Shown in pieces: positions 1-11,191 of a stretch of 64,000 bases of DNA. Origin of the DNA: Seison nebaliae (Eukaryota > Rotifera > Pararotatoria > Seisonacea > Seisonidae); the NCBI GenBank assembly GCA_023231475.1, contig JALJEE010001175.1, positions 21,279 to 85,278 of the forward strand, read 5' to 3'. The notes beneath the pieces were generated by a model, which saw only the letters and a list, made by a program, of their open reading frames with translations, ran no database searches and was not told the DNA's origin. The number at the start of each line of letters is the position of its first letter. Position 1 is the stretch's first letter. The position numbers and the translations under genes were made by a program.

Positions 1-303
1 TTAAATCCTCTTAATCATCAACTTTGTCAGACAGTTTGGAGTGAACAGATGAAACAACGAAAATTATTCTTTCTAATTTTTTGAGTTAATTCACGAAGCC
101 TTGACCCTTAATAGTATATGAATCCATCATTTGCCTTATAGGCAAAAACATATAAATTTAGATAAGAATTAATGACTCAACCATTAAACTTATCATTAGT
201 ATCATAAACTGATTTTTCTGTGTTTGAAAAGTAGCTCTTCAAATTAACTATCGACTCGTTTAATTGAAAAGAAAGTCTTGAAATTTAATTAATGGAATAA
301 GAA
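1..303. other. 5' flank of the NADPH oxidase gene
   Basis: A+T-rich sequence with no recognisable coding exon. The extreme N-terminus and true start codon of the oxidase may lie here in a small exon: the first exon that aligns with gp91phox could begin after an AG at 395-396. I could not identify that upstream exon with confidence. Confidence 0.3.
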
Positions 304-2717
304 ATGATTCCATTACTCAAGAACCATCTACCGCACTATTCATTATTGGTTAGAAGTGTAATTCTTTTTTCTCCAAATCCTTTACCGTGTTGTCAGATAA
401 TTCACATATTGTTAAATGTAGTTATCTTCTGCATTATTTTCTATCAATATTTCCAATTTGACAAATATTTCTACTTGAGAGAAATTACAGGAGTTTCATT
501 TACATTATATTCCTTTCTTATAATTAATTTATTATCATTTTAGTGGACTATAGCTTTGTCAAGAGCGGCTGCTGGTTGTATCAATTTCAATTGTTTCTTG
601 ATTCTTCTACCCATCTGTCGAACGATCAATTCAATCTTAAGAAATTTTTTCCTCGTTCTATTTATTAATTAGCTCAATATTTCATTTGAAATTTTTCCTT
701 TTAGAAACGGATAAACATCTTTTGTCGAATGATTGATAATTCCATCGACTACCATATTATTCTTGCCTATACTCTTATCTTTTGGTCAAGTTAGGTAGCT
801 TTTTTAGAAAACGAATAAATTAGAAAATGTTATTAGTCCTACACATTCTGGGACATATATTCAATTTAGAACATTTAATAGTTGCTTGGAATTATCAAGA
901 GCAACAGAAATGGAATAACGGTTCTATGACGGAAAGTGATCGACCTTTAATTCGTTTCTTAATGGGATTAACCAATGACAATAGTGTTGATCCATTTCAA
1001 AAGAGACACGTCGGTATCTCATCGTATGTTCTCTATACTTGTGCACCTGGATGGACTGGTATTGGAATGGTAATCATTTTGACAATTATGTTCTTTTCAG
1101 CTCAATCTTTCGTTCGGTTAAACATTTTTTGATTTATTCGAAACTGTATTTATTTTTCTTAGAAAAATATTCTTCAAAACTTTCTTTCGATTACATTATT
1201 TATTTCTTCCATTTCTCATATTACTTTGTTTTCATGGAATTGGGTTGGATTTTAATTGAATTACTGAAAAAATTATTTAATTTATTTTAATGATAATTTA
1301 TGATCTGAAGAGAATTAGTGAGATATCAAACAAATGTGAAAGTTCATGATCCTAACTACTGTTCCTCACGTATCAATGAATGGACAGAAAGTGAAGGTAA
1401 ATGTCCTCTACCGACGTTTGAAGGAACGAAACCTGCATCGTATAAATGGATAATATTTCCTCTTATAATATTTTTTATCGAATTATTAATACGTTTTATA
1501 CGGCTCTGGGAGAAAGTTGACGTAGTTGAAGTTCTACCAATTTCTCTGTTTTTTTATTAAATGATGATTATTAAAAAAAGACAATGATTCATTCGTCAAA
1601 TGTAGTGGAATTACGTTTAAGGAAATATTCATTAATTGATGAATATGGTCACAATATGAAATATGCTGTCGGTTCGTATCATTCTAAAATAATACTTTAT
1701 TCATTTTCCACTTTTGTTAGGTCAATATGTTTCTATTCTTATTCCAAATATTTCTAAATTCGAATGGCATCCCTTCACCATCACATCATCTCCTTCAAAT
1801 GACACTTTCTTTTCTTTACACATCAGAGCTGTTGGCGATTGGACGAATGCTTTGAAGGAGATGGTAGAAGAAATGAACACTGTAACAGCAATCTGCACGG
1901 TCAACAATATGACTGAAAATGAAGTTGATAGGAATATTCAACATAAATTATGGGATCGAAATTATAAGATTCGAGTGAATGGTCCATTTGGAGCACCTGC
2001 TCAAGATTACTTCCTTTATGATGTGGCTATTTTAATAGGTGCCGGTATCGGTGTTACACCTTACGCATCTGTTTTGTCTGATTTACAGTTAAATATTTTA
2101 TTTCGACGTATCGAATATTTATTCAATTTGAAGATTTCAATTATCCAAACGACTAACAAACGAAAATCCGAATAAGAAATGGAGTTTCGATCGTTTGAAG
2201 CATATCCATTTTTATTGGCTTTGTCCACAAATTAAAGATTTCTCATGGTTTTCACAAATATTCGAACAATTGGATAAAAGTCAAATGAAAATGTATTCAC
2301 CTCAAAAACAAAACGAATCGTTATCTGATTCCATTGGAACATTACTTATCAATAATCGAATTCATTTAACGAGACCTCTTAATCCCGACCAAGTTTTAGA
2401 CAATTCAAATTTTTTATTCCTACATTTATTACCTGAACTTATTTCAGATCAAATCAACAATTGACAATTACTCAAATTTTGTTGATAATTTTACGAAACT
2501 CCACCTGACTAAAACTTATTTTGGACGACCCAACTTCTCCCAACTCATTTTACAAATCAATGAACGATATAGAGACAAATATTCACGAATTGGTCTCTTT
2601 TGTTGTGGACCACCAACATTGAGTGCTTCCTTGAAAAAATTATGTAATGAAATGAATCATCTCAATTCCAAACTGTCCATTCACTCCACCTTGTATTACA
2701 ATGAGGAAAAATTTTAG
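304..2717 (+). CDS. NADPH oxidase, gp91phox (Nox1-3) type
   Basis: Transfers electrons from NADPH via FAD and two haems across a membrane to oxygen, giving superoxide. Exons read from homology: up to 492, then 544-654, 705-789, 837-1116, 1163-1243, 1311-1530, 1581-1671, 1721-2087, 2134-2392 and 2448-2717; the reading frame is continuous across every junction and introns are 46-67 nt. The four haem-ligand histidines are present with gp91phox spacing: one pair 14 residues apart (around 753 and 844), the other 13 apart in the 1163-1243 exon. Also visible are the LNFNC-like segment (GCINFNC), the FAD motif HPFTITS, the NADPH motif [22 protein letters not shown], and an aromatic C-terminus ending EEKF. 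No EF-hand or peroxidase domain is seen, so it is not Nox5 or Duox. The start is unresolved: ATG 304 is a candidate, but the exon may begin at 397 with an unseen upstream exon. Confidence 0.9.
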
Positions 2718-3145
2718 TTTTAACTACAAATTCGAATATATTCAATTTCAGATATTCATACTTTTTTTTCATCCCACAACAAGACTATAAGACAACAATG
2801 ACGAACCATTTATAATTTTTGTAATTAAATTCCTTTTTTGAAAATAAAATGTAATGTACTAACATATTGTAACTGGAATTAGAAAATTCCCCAAATCTCA
2901 TATGACATATGATAATCATAAAACAAACAGAATCATCAATGTCTTATGCATTATTAGGTATTATTATTATGTAGTGATAAAAAAAAAATAAACACACAAT
3001 TTAATGCGTGCGTTATTGGAAATGATTTATAATTTATGTCCTCTTTCTTTTCATCTGGAAGAGATGATTAATTTCATAATCAAAAATGTTATAATAGAAT
3101 TGTAAGTTTAATCTCATAAGCATAAAAGAGTTGCTAAAAAACTTT
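2718..3145. other. Intergenic region between convergent genes
   Basis: Lies between the 3' ends of the oxidase (plus) and the pseudokinase (minus). It is A+T-rich with polyadenylation-like AATAAA near 2843 and short A runs. No coding or RNA gene is evident. Confidence 0.5.
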
Positions 3146-4702
3146 CTAAAAATTGTGAAATAAATTTTTTCCTAACGTTTCGTTAGATTCTTTAAAACAG
3201 AAAGGATATTTTGATAAATCTTTGTGAAGAGGACTTATGTTTAATGGTGATGGAATGGGAAATTTCCGATCTTCCAAATCTTGCCACAAAATATTAGAGA
3301 ATAACTGTTGTTCTTTAATTTCCTCATAATCGTTTTTACTTCCTAAACGAAGATGTTGTTTAATCCTTAGTAATTTCTTGATAACAGAATATACATCATT
3401 ATAACTTTCTTCCCAAGTGTCAGTAATATCTTTTGCTAACAGAGAACATTTCCTAAAAAATTTACAAGTTGGATATTTGGGAAAATTGCGAACGGCATCT
3501 TCATAAATCTGAAACAATTCGAAATCACCACAAATCATGGAAATTTGTCCATTTTTCAATTTTAATTTAGGTAGTTTTCCGAATGGAACATTTCCAAATG
3601 TGTTGGACAATTGATAGAGAATGACACCAAATGACCACCAATCAGTAGGATAAGAATATCCTTTCATTAAAAACATTTCTGGTGAATTATGTGTAGGAAG
3701 ACCGACTAGTGACGATGCAACCGGAAATTCTGGTTTAACTTTCTTGCACAAATTCAATTCGCATAATTTTATATAACCCGTATTCACATCCATCATAAAT
3801 GAAGCTAAATTGATATTGCGATGAATGATACATATTCGATGGAGATAACCGATTGTCAATGCGATTTGCGCACCGAAAAAGGCAATATTGGCGGGAGATA
3901 ATGGTAATAAGGATTTGAGTGCGATATCCATTCGTCCTCCATTGATATATTCGAAAATTTCAAATAAATTATTATTGGTTTGATGAGTAGATTGTAATTC
4001 CAATATAAATGAATTCATACTAATATTGGAGAATGATTGACGTTCATTACTAATTAAATTCTGCCAATTCTTTAAAATCACTCGATATTTATCGATAATT
4101 CGAATAATATGTAATTCCTTCTCAATCTTACTCGTTTTTGTCGTGTTATTTAAAGTTTTTGGTGCGAAATATTTGATGAATATTTCATCGTATAACATCA
4201 TCAAATCATCTTTCTCTTGTTGATTGTCAGATGATAATTTCTTTTCTACATCCACCTCCAAATTAGTAGTACTTAATCGTCGAACAAATTTCCCCTCTGA
4301 TCGCGGTGAATAATGACCAACAAAATACACACTCACTTCGTCTGCACAAATCATTCCAACTAAATGATATTCGTTTAAAATTGAAGGGAAATAGTCTAAT
4401 TTCTTTGTTAATTTTAATGCAGATGATGATGCTTTGGATGACATGACATCGATGAATGTCGCACTTCGACCTATCACAATCTTATTATGATGTACATCTT
4501 CGTTCTTTTCTTCGAATCGTTTCAACATCGATTTCATATCATTCCGTTCCATATTCACATTCGATTTACGTGCACTCTCCACCATAAATATTCGTGGATG
4601 ATGATTAGATTTGAAAGGCATCGATTTCGAAAATGAAAGACCGACATTGCTTCTGGTTTTCAAAGAATATTTTTTTGAATAATCCTCATTCATTTTTAGC
4701 AA
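3146..4702 (-). CDS. AGC-family pseudokinase
   Basis: A single-exon 518-residue protein whose C-terminal two-thirds follows the AGC kinase fold. Residues 112-145 occupy the glycine-loop/VAIK position but lack the glycines, and the lysine appears replaced by arginine near 141. The catalytic loop is HRNINLASF (about 294-302), with Asn for the catalytic Asp and Ser for the Mg-binding Asn. The DFG position reads CEL (about 314-316). The P+1 region LVGLPTHNSPEM and the helix-F segment YPTDWWSFGVILYQL are strongly AGC-like, as is LRLGSK near residue 455. The loss of all three catalytic signatures with the scaffold preserved makes it a pseudokinase, so a scaffolding or allosteric role is inferred. 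The N-terminal 110 residues are basic and Ser-rich without a recognised domain. Which AGC subfamily it derives from is not resolved. Confidence 0.8.
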   Translation of the reverse strand: MLKMNEDYSKKYSLKTRSNVGLSFSKSMPFKSNHHPRIFMVESARKSNVNMERNDMKSMLKRFEEKNEDVHHNKIVIGRSATFIDVMSSKASSSALKLTKKLDYFPSILNEYHLVGMICADEVSVYFVGHYSPRSEGKFVRRLSTTNLEVDVEKKLSSDNQQEKDDLMMLYDEIFIKYFAPKTLNNTTKTSKIEKELHIIRIIDKYRVILKNWQNLISNERQSFSNISMNSFILELQSTHQTNNNLFEIFEYINGGRMDIALKSLLPLSPANIAFFGAQIALTIGYLHRICIIHRNINLASFMMDVNTGYIKLCELNLCKKVKPEFPVASSLVGLPTHNSPEMFLMKGYSYPTDWWSFGVILYQLSNTFGNVPFGKLPKLKLKNGQISMICGDFELFQIYEDAVRNFPKYPTCKFFRKCSLLAKDITDTWEESYNDVYSVIKKLLRIKQHLRLGSKNDYEEIKEQQLFSNILWQDLEDRKFPIPSPLNISPLHKDLSKYPFCFKESNETLGKNLFHNF

Positions 4703-4853
4703 GTTATTTTGGTAGAATGCTCGTTGATAATTATTTATTAGATAAATTTAAAATTATGGAAGAAAAACTTTTTTTTAGAATAAACATAAAAAAGGAAAAT
4801 TGAAAATGTTTCTTTTATTTTAGAATTCATTTTTTTTTCTATAAGAAAATAGT

Positions 4854-5198
4854 TTAATATTCATAATAATTATTTTGACGATCAAATGTTCGATCTATGT
4901 CAGCCCAGGAAGCTCGACACATTGGACATCGACTATTCGTCCCTTCAGTTTTCACCCATTTCTTTATACAATGAAAATGGAAACTGTGATTGCATTTACC
5001 TGAAGCAACTGGACAACTCGTTCCTGGTAAAGTACAATCAGGACAACATGCATCAAAATAGCAACGGCAAATGCCACAAGTATCGTCAGTTGCTATCCAT
5101 TTCCAAATTGCCACACCTTGAATCTTTCCATATTTTATCTTTAATGGTTTCTGGACAATGTTCGTCTCTTTTTTCTTATTATCACCATCAACTTCCAT
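4854..5198 (-). CDS. APC11: APC11, RING-H2 subunit of the anaphase-promoting complex
   Basis: 114 residues, intronless. The RING-H2 signature is complete: CGIC, then CCPDC, then CNHSFHFHC, a Trp, and RCPMC. The N-terminal core GVAIWKWIATDDTCGICR and the CCPDCTLPG segment match APC11 rather than RBX1/2, which lack CCPDC. It should recruit ubiquitin-charged E2 to the anaphase-promoting complex/cyclosome, which marks cyclins and securin for degradation. It carries about 14 more N-terminal and about 16 more C-terminal residues than the 84-residue human protein. The next gene, 663 bp away and transcribed divergently, is Cdh1, an activator of the same complex. Confidence 0.93.
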   Translation of the reverse strand: MEVDGDNKKKETNIVQKPLKIKYGKIQGVAIWKWIATDDTCGICRCYFDACCPDCTLPGTSCPVASGKCNHSFHFHCIKKWVKTEGTNSRCPMCRASWADIDRTFDRQNNYYEY

Positions 5199-5861
5199 TT
5201 ATTATCAGTCCCTCGTTAATACGTTTCTATTCGAACTGTCCTAACATCTTCTTTAAACTTTCCTTCACATTAATTCTCAATATGTTATTTGAGAGAGCTT
5301 AAACTTAAATGCATATAATTTATTATTATCTCTTCCTCTTCTATGTTTTTGTTTTGCATGATCATGGATTATAATTTATTAGTCAATAACAAATAAGCAT
5401 TGACTGAAACATAATAGCAATAGTATTATTAATTTGTAAAGTAAAATTTGTTTTTATAATAAATCTTCCATTATTTCAAACAAATACTGAAGTCGACATC
5501 TAACAGAATTAGGAGTCCTTGTCTAATAAGCAGCTTCAACAATTTTAAATATGAGAGAAATTTTCTTTCCCAACAATAATGACGATGAAAGAACAATGAA
5601 GATTAAAAACTAGAATATTTTGTTTTGTTTAAACAACAGCTTATGAATATTCTAGTCGGTTATTTAATAAAATGAAATCATAGTTGACATTAAATAGCTG
5701 ATTTATTTTTTTAAGCTTTAAGCTTAATGAGCGTACGAAGTTGGTAGATAATTCATTGAAATTTTGAATAACCAGTCATTATTCTCCAAGTCAGAGAGAT
5801 ATATTAAATAGATAGATAGACAATTTCTTTAGAGATTTGCATAAGAATAAATTTGTGAAGA
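5199..5861. promoter_or_regulatory. Shared intergenic region between APC11 and Cdh1
   Basis: 663 bp separate the start codons of two divergently transcribed APC/C genes, so both promoters must lie here or overlap it. The sequence is A+T-rich with tandem GATA-type motifs near 5810-5820 (gatagatagaca). No clear TATA box or coding sequence was recognised. Joint regulation is inferred from arrangement only. Confidence 0.45.
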
Positions 5862-8800
5862 ATGAGTGGTGAATCAGGGAATTTCAATCGTTTGATGCCC
5901 AAACGAGATATCAATGGAATGAATCAATTGAATTATTTGAGGAAGGAAGTTGTACCTCAACAAATCATGATTATGCAGAGGAGACACAATTTGTTCTTGA
6001 GCGATAATGGTTTGAATCAGAATGATGATTTGAATAATGCGATGCAACGACAATCACCAATGAGTCTCAACCATCAAAGTACGACGGTGAGACATCAATC
6101 ATTTAACATTCAACAACCGACATCTTATTCGTCACATGTGAATGGGAGAATGTATGATCATGGTTTCATGGGGAATGGACAAGATGCAATCGATGTTTAT
6201 GAATTATTACCATCATCAGCTGCTGCTACTTATCGAACGAATCCCACATCAACTGTCCAACAGTCAACAAATCGATCAACGTCAAATCAACAACATGTCA
6301 ATTTAGTCTCTTCACATATCACAACAACTTCTAATCAATTAAATTCCACATATTTTCAATCATCAATGAATGAATCAATTGAAGAGATTCTTTCAACAAA
6401 TTCATTAAATTCATCTATCACATCCATCTCCGCTCCATCAACAACAACAACAACTGTTACTACGAATGTTTTATCAACAATTCTTCCACGAAATCCAACA
6501 ACGAATGAAACGGAACGAGAAGCAATTCTTCGACGTCAACGTGTTGAAAATTATATGTTAAGTCGAACTGATCAATCAGTTCATCATCAGGATGATGAAT
6601 TGATGGAATTGGTGACACATGATGAACCTGTCAATGTAGATGGAAATAATGTCCTCAATAATTTGGTAGCTGCAGATGGTGTCGATCAGAGTCAAGACGC
6701 ATCAGAACGAATATCAGAAGATGATGATATTTATGTTGAAGATACTTATGCAGAAGATGATTTATCTTCATCACCTTCAATGGAATTGTTACCGTTAACA
6801 CCGAATGAACGACAGGAACCGATTCCTCCTCCAACTGTCGATGATGCATATGAAGCGGATAATGTAGAATTGGAAGAATCAGATTCGGACGAAGATGATG
6901 ATCGAGATCATACCATTTTCGATGAGATTAGAGAAGATCGTCATTTCCATCGAATGTTGAGAAATGGAGATCATCGAATTAATCGAACTGGTAGTCAAAC
7001 TCGTCGAACGTGGTTTGATGAATCAATGCCAGAACGAACAACAGCTGAAGAGGTGAATGAAGATATTTATCGTATAGCTCCTCGACAATTAAGAAGATCG
7101 GAAAGAATTAGAAGACGTGCACAAGAAGTAAATGGGATGAATAATGATCAACAATCGAATAGTGATCAAATGGAAGACGAAGATGATGATGATTATCATT
7201 CAGTAGATGAACATCCAACTACTCCAGTAAGTGAAGTACCAACATCATCCAATACCATTATGATAAGTTCGTCGGAAACACGTCCAATCAATAATGAGGA
7301 TAATAATAATAATAATAGTGTGAGAATTTCTGATTATAATACGGCAATGCTTGATGTTCCACTTCCTAATAATACGACATATGCTGATTTGGAAGACACG
7401 GTTTTACATCGACAAGGATTAAGGAGACGTCGAAGAAATAATCGAGAGGAAGAATTCCCATTCACATCTACAACTACACCATCTTCCATATTCTCAACAA
7501 TCATCGATATATCATCATCACATCGTCCACGTCGAACTGGAAGTTATTTGACACCTGTTGATTCAAGAGGAGTAGAACTCATCAATAATCATACAACTGT
7601 AACAACAACAACAACTCCCACAACGACATCAAGTGGAACATTCGATCCAAGCGATTTACTTCTTTTCGACAGTGAACATTATAATGCGATTCGTACAATT
7701 CCTAATGAATTCTTCCGAACAATGAATTTCAACACTTTCCGAGCGTTCGGTGGAAGTACAACAAGTCAAACGACTACATCGAATAGAACACAACGAACTT
7801 ATCGTTATTTGATGGGAGAACCATCTTTGTCACCAGAAAGAAACTTAACTCTTTCTGCGTCAGCTTCTTATACGGGAACTCCCGTGCCAACACGTACCTC
7901 AAATTTCCCGTCTGCTTTACTTAATTCAGTATTCAGTTCTGGTAATCGATCGATAAGAACAACGACGACAAATGAAGGATCTGGAGTTCCTCCATCTTCC
8001 ACGACAGATGTTCAAATTCCAACATCAGATGTTGAATTTAAGAACAGTTACAATTATTTGTTAACTCAAACACAAAGATGTGGAAATAAGTCATCAAATG
8101 GAAATAGTACATCATCGACTACTCCTTCATCTTTGAGAACGTTTTACACTTTCGCTAATGATCAACCTAATAATGGTAGTAATAGATCAGAGAGATCTAA
8201 TCGGACGCCCAGTTTATTACAACGTCGTCAAAGAACAATGAATTCAACATTAACTAATAATACATCATCTCAAGAACGATTAAATAATTCTCGAACATCA
8301 ACAATGTTACGACATCCTTCTCTTATTAATGATATTGTTGATCATGAAGATCATCGAACTTCCACAATGATCACTGTAACATCATCATCAGTTATTCCTT
8401 CAACTATAACATCAGCATCATCACCATCTCCTGTGTCGAATGGAACAAGAACATTATACAATAATTTGGTATCTAATGAATTATCAAATTCATCAAATGA
8501 TTTAATAGAAAATCAGGGAATAAATGAAGAATCGACTTCTGTTCAAAATACTACTCGACAACTTCAACATACATTCAATACATCTGGTGATTGTGATGAT
8601 GCATTAAGTTCAACATTTGCTGTTGTTTATGGTCATAATCGAACATTGAAATCATTTGAAGCACAACGTCAATTATTTCAACAAACTTCAACTGGATCTG
8701 CAATTGCAGCAGCACCTCCAATTAACAATAACAACAACAACCATAATTCATTACAACCAAGAAGTGGTGGTGGAATTGTTCATTCATCATATAATTGTCA

Positions 8801-10293
8801 TGATAGAAATTTATTTGAAAGCGTCTATCATCAACAACAACAACAACAAAAAATAGATGATCAAGAAAATTTATTATTCTCTCCAATTCATGATTCTCCA
8901 ATTACTGCTCGTTCACCATTACCACAATCAATATTAAAATATCGTAAAAATAATGAAACATTAATTAATTCTAATGATTCGATGTTAAAGACGAAAGCAC
9001 GTCGTCGATTGTTTTGTCCAAAGAAAGATGATGAAGATATGGATGATCCTATATCACAAATTTTCTCTTCAGAAAATGATGAGAATCGTAATGAATTGAT
9101 GACAACAGCTCCGAGAGATTCAGCCGTTTATTATCTTTCACCGTTAACGGAAAGAAGTCAAGTACTCTTACAAAGTCCTCGAAAACCAACTAACAAAATC
9201 GCTACCACACCATTCAAAGTTCTTGATGCACCAGATTTACAAGATGATTATTATTTGAATTTGGTTGATTGGTCTCCTCAGAACCGTTTGAGTGTTGGTC
9301 TTGGTAGTTGTGTATATTTATGGAATGCCTGTACATCACAAGTAACGAAATTATGTGATATTTCAGCAGCAGCAGGAGATCGTGAACGTGTAACATCAGT
9401 TGCATGGAGTGAACGATGTGAACGAGTAGCTGTTGGGACGGTGAAAGGATCCATTCAAATTTGGGATGCCATAGCTCAGAAGAAGATCGATTGTTTACAT
9501 GGACATGCAGGACGTGTTGGTAGTCTAGCTTGGAATGATGATATGATTGCTTCTGGTTCTCGCGATCGTAATATTCTTATTCGAGATTTACGTGCTCCAC
9601 CATATCGTTCTGAAATCAAATTATCATATCATAAACAAGAAGTTTGTGGATTGAAATGGTCACCAGACAAACAACTTTTAGCGTCAGGAGGTAATGATAA
9701 TAAAATTCTTGTATGGTCTCCAATGGCCACTAATGGCGATCAACCATTGCAAGTTCATGATCAACACATTGCTGCTGTCAAAGCCATTGCTTGGTCACCT
9801 CATCAACATGGTTTATTAGCTAGTGGTGGTGGAACAGCTGATCGTTGTATTCGTTTCTGGAATACTTTAACTGATCAATCCCTTCAATGTATCGACACAG
9901 GAAGTCAAGTTCATAATTCTTTTTCTTCTAATCTTTTATTTTAATTATTCTTCTTACAGGTCTGCAATTTGGCATGGAGTAAACATACAAACGAATTGGT
10001 CTCCACTCATGGTTATTCGGAATATGCTGTTAACGTTTGGTCTTATCCAACAATGAATCGACTAGCCAAACTTACTGGCCATTCAGCACGTGTTCTCTAT
10101 CTATCCATTTCACCTGATGGTGAATCAATTGTAACAGGTGCCGGAGATGAAACATTAAGATTTTGGAATGTCTTTTCCAAATCGCGAGCATCTAAGGTTA
10201 AATTTTTATTCATATTTGTTCATTAAACTAATTTCCGGTTATTTCTTATAGGAAAAACGAAGTATGCTCAACATCTGTGGAATAATACGATAA
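5862..10293 (+). CDS. fzr: Cdh1/fizzy-related, APC/C activator with giant low-complexity insert
   Basis: Exons 5862-9908, 9960-10196 and 10252-10293, in frame, give about 1,441 residues. WD40 repeats of the Cdh1 type occupy roughly residues 1120-1430 and include near-invariant stretches such as KAIAWSPHQHGLLASGGG and IVTGAGDETLRFWNVFSK. The third exon supplies the C-terminal Ile-Arg tail (GIIR) that docks activators on the APC/C TPR subunits. Near the N-terminus, NRLMPKR (residues 9-15) fits the C-box (DR-F/Y-IPxR) in relaxed form. Vertebrate Cdh1 is about 490 residues; here the linker between C-box and propeller is about 1,100 residues, rich in Ser, Thr, Asn and acidic runs, and uninterrupted by stops over about 4 kb. 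The protein recruits D-box and KEN-box substrates to the APC/C in late mitosis and G1. VLDAPDLQDDYYLNLVDW distinguishes it from Cdc20. Confidence 0.95.
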
Positions 10294-10837
10294 GAATTTG
10301 AAACAATTTTCAAAAGGAATTATCTAAAATTTTGATTTGTATTTAATTTAATTAACTCTTCATTCCATTTCTCGTCATTGGATCATTCATTTTTTTCTTT
10401 ATTTTCTTCCTCAATACTTGTACTCTCATTGAACAATATTTACGGAATAACGGAAAATCTTTAGATGGAAATTTCCAAATCTCATCCATTATACACTATA
10501 TCGATATGTGATTAGAATATTATTTGAATCTTTACTTTCTAAAAGTAACATTTTCATTCATTATTTTCAAATTCATTTAGGGAAACTATTATAAAATTAT
10601 CACTCCCTCAAATTTAAATGGAGTTTTTCTCTTTATAAATAATTTTGAATAAATATGATGGTTTTAATATATCATATCATTATTGATCATCAAATAAAAT
10701 ATTAAATTTCCTTCAAGTTATAATGTTTTTTTTCCATAAAAAAAACAAATGAACAACTTCTAACAAGTTTTTTTTATTATTATTATTATTTTTTTTTTAA
10801 AGTGAAATTCTCTTCGGGATAATGTGAAATTTTTTTT
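10294..10837. other. 3' flank of Cdh1
   Basis: A+T-rich 3' untranslated and intergenic sequence with AATAAA-like signals (about 10646, 10695), a TTATTATTATT simple repeat at about 10773-10790 and long T runs. No gene seen. Confidence 0.5.
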
Positions 10838-11033
10838 TTGATCGATCACCTCTACGGTCAGCGGTAGGAGATCTCTACGTTGCTTGAGACGTGTGTCCCA
10901 TCGTTGTGGCGTTGGGAACGTGCATAAACCACTGTGTTACGCACGTCCCAATATGACTCTATCGAGGTGCAGGGTACGTTATTTCGAAAATACGCGTGGA
11001 GCGTGCATAGACCACTGCGGTATGCACGCCCTG
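10838..11033 (-). repeat. SINE-like repeat with tRNA A-box motifs, copy 1
   Basis: An abrupt G+C-rich block in A+T-rich DNA. Read on the minus strand it contains two A-box-like stretches, TACCGCAGTGG (11022-11012) and TAACACAGTGG (10939-10929), each flanked by complementary GTGCAT/ATGCAC-type arms. One hairpin is perfect: 11001-11009 pairs with 11021-11029. About 100 bp are shared with a second copy at 13163-13272. The A-box and hairpins suggest descent from tRNA; no convincing B box was found. Confidence 0.65.
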
Positions 11034-11191
11034 TTAATTATTATTTTTTAATCTTAGAATAAATAATTTATAATACTTAGAGTAATAAATAGTTAGAATT
11101 TAGATCAATGTCACTCTAATTTTTATTTAGAAGAACTTTAAATTCGAAGAGAATTTAATCTAAAAATACTCTGAATATATATTATAATCAA

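Noticed and set aside
4886-5302. 138-codon plus-strand frame
   Set aside because: It is the antisense shadow of the APC11 gene, whose RING-H2 cysteines are unmistakable.
6655-6849. Minus-strand frame within Cdh1, and others at 8656-8856 and 9214-9405
   Set aside because: Shadows created by repetitive codons of the Cdh1 linker and WD40 exons.
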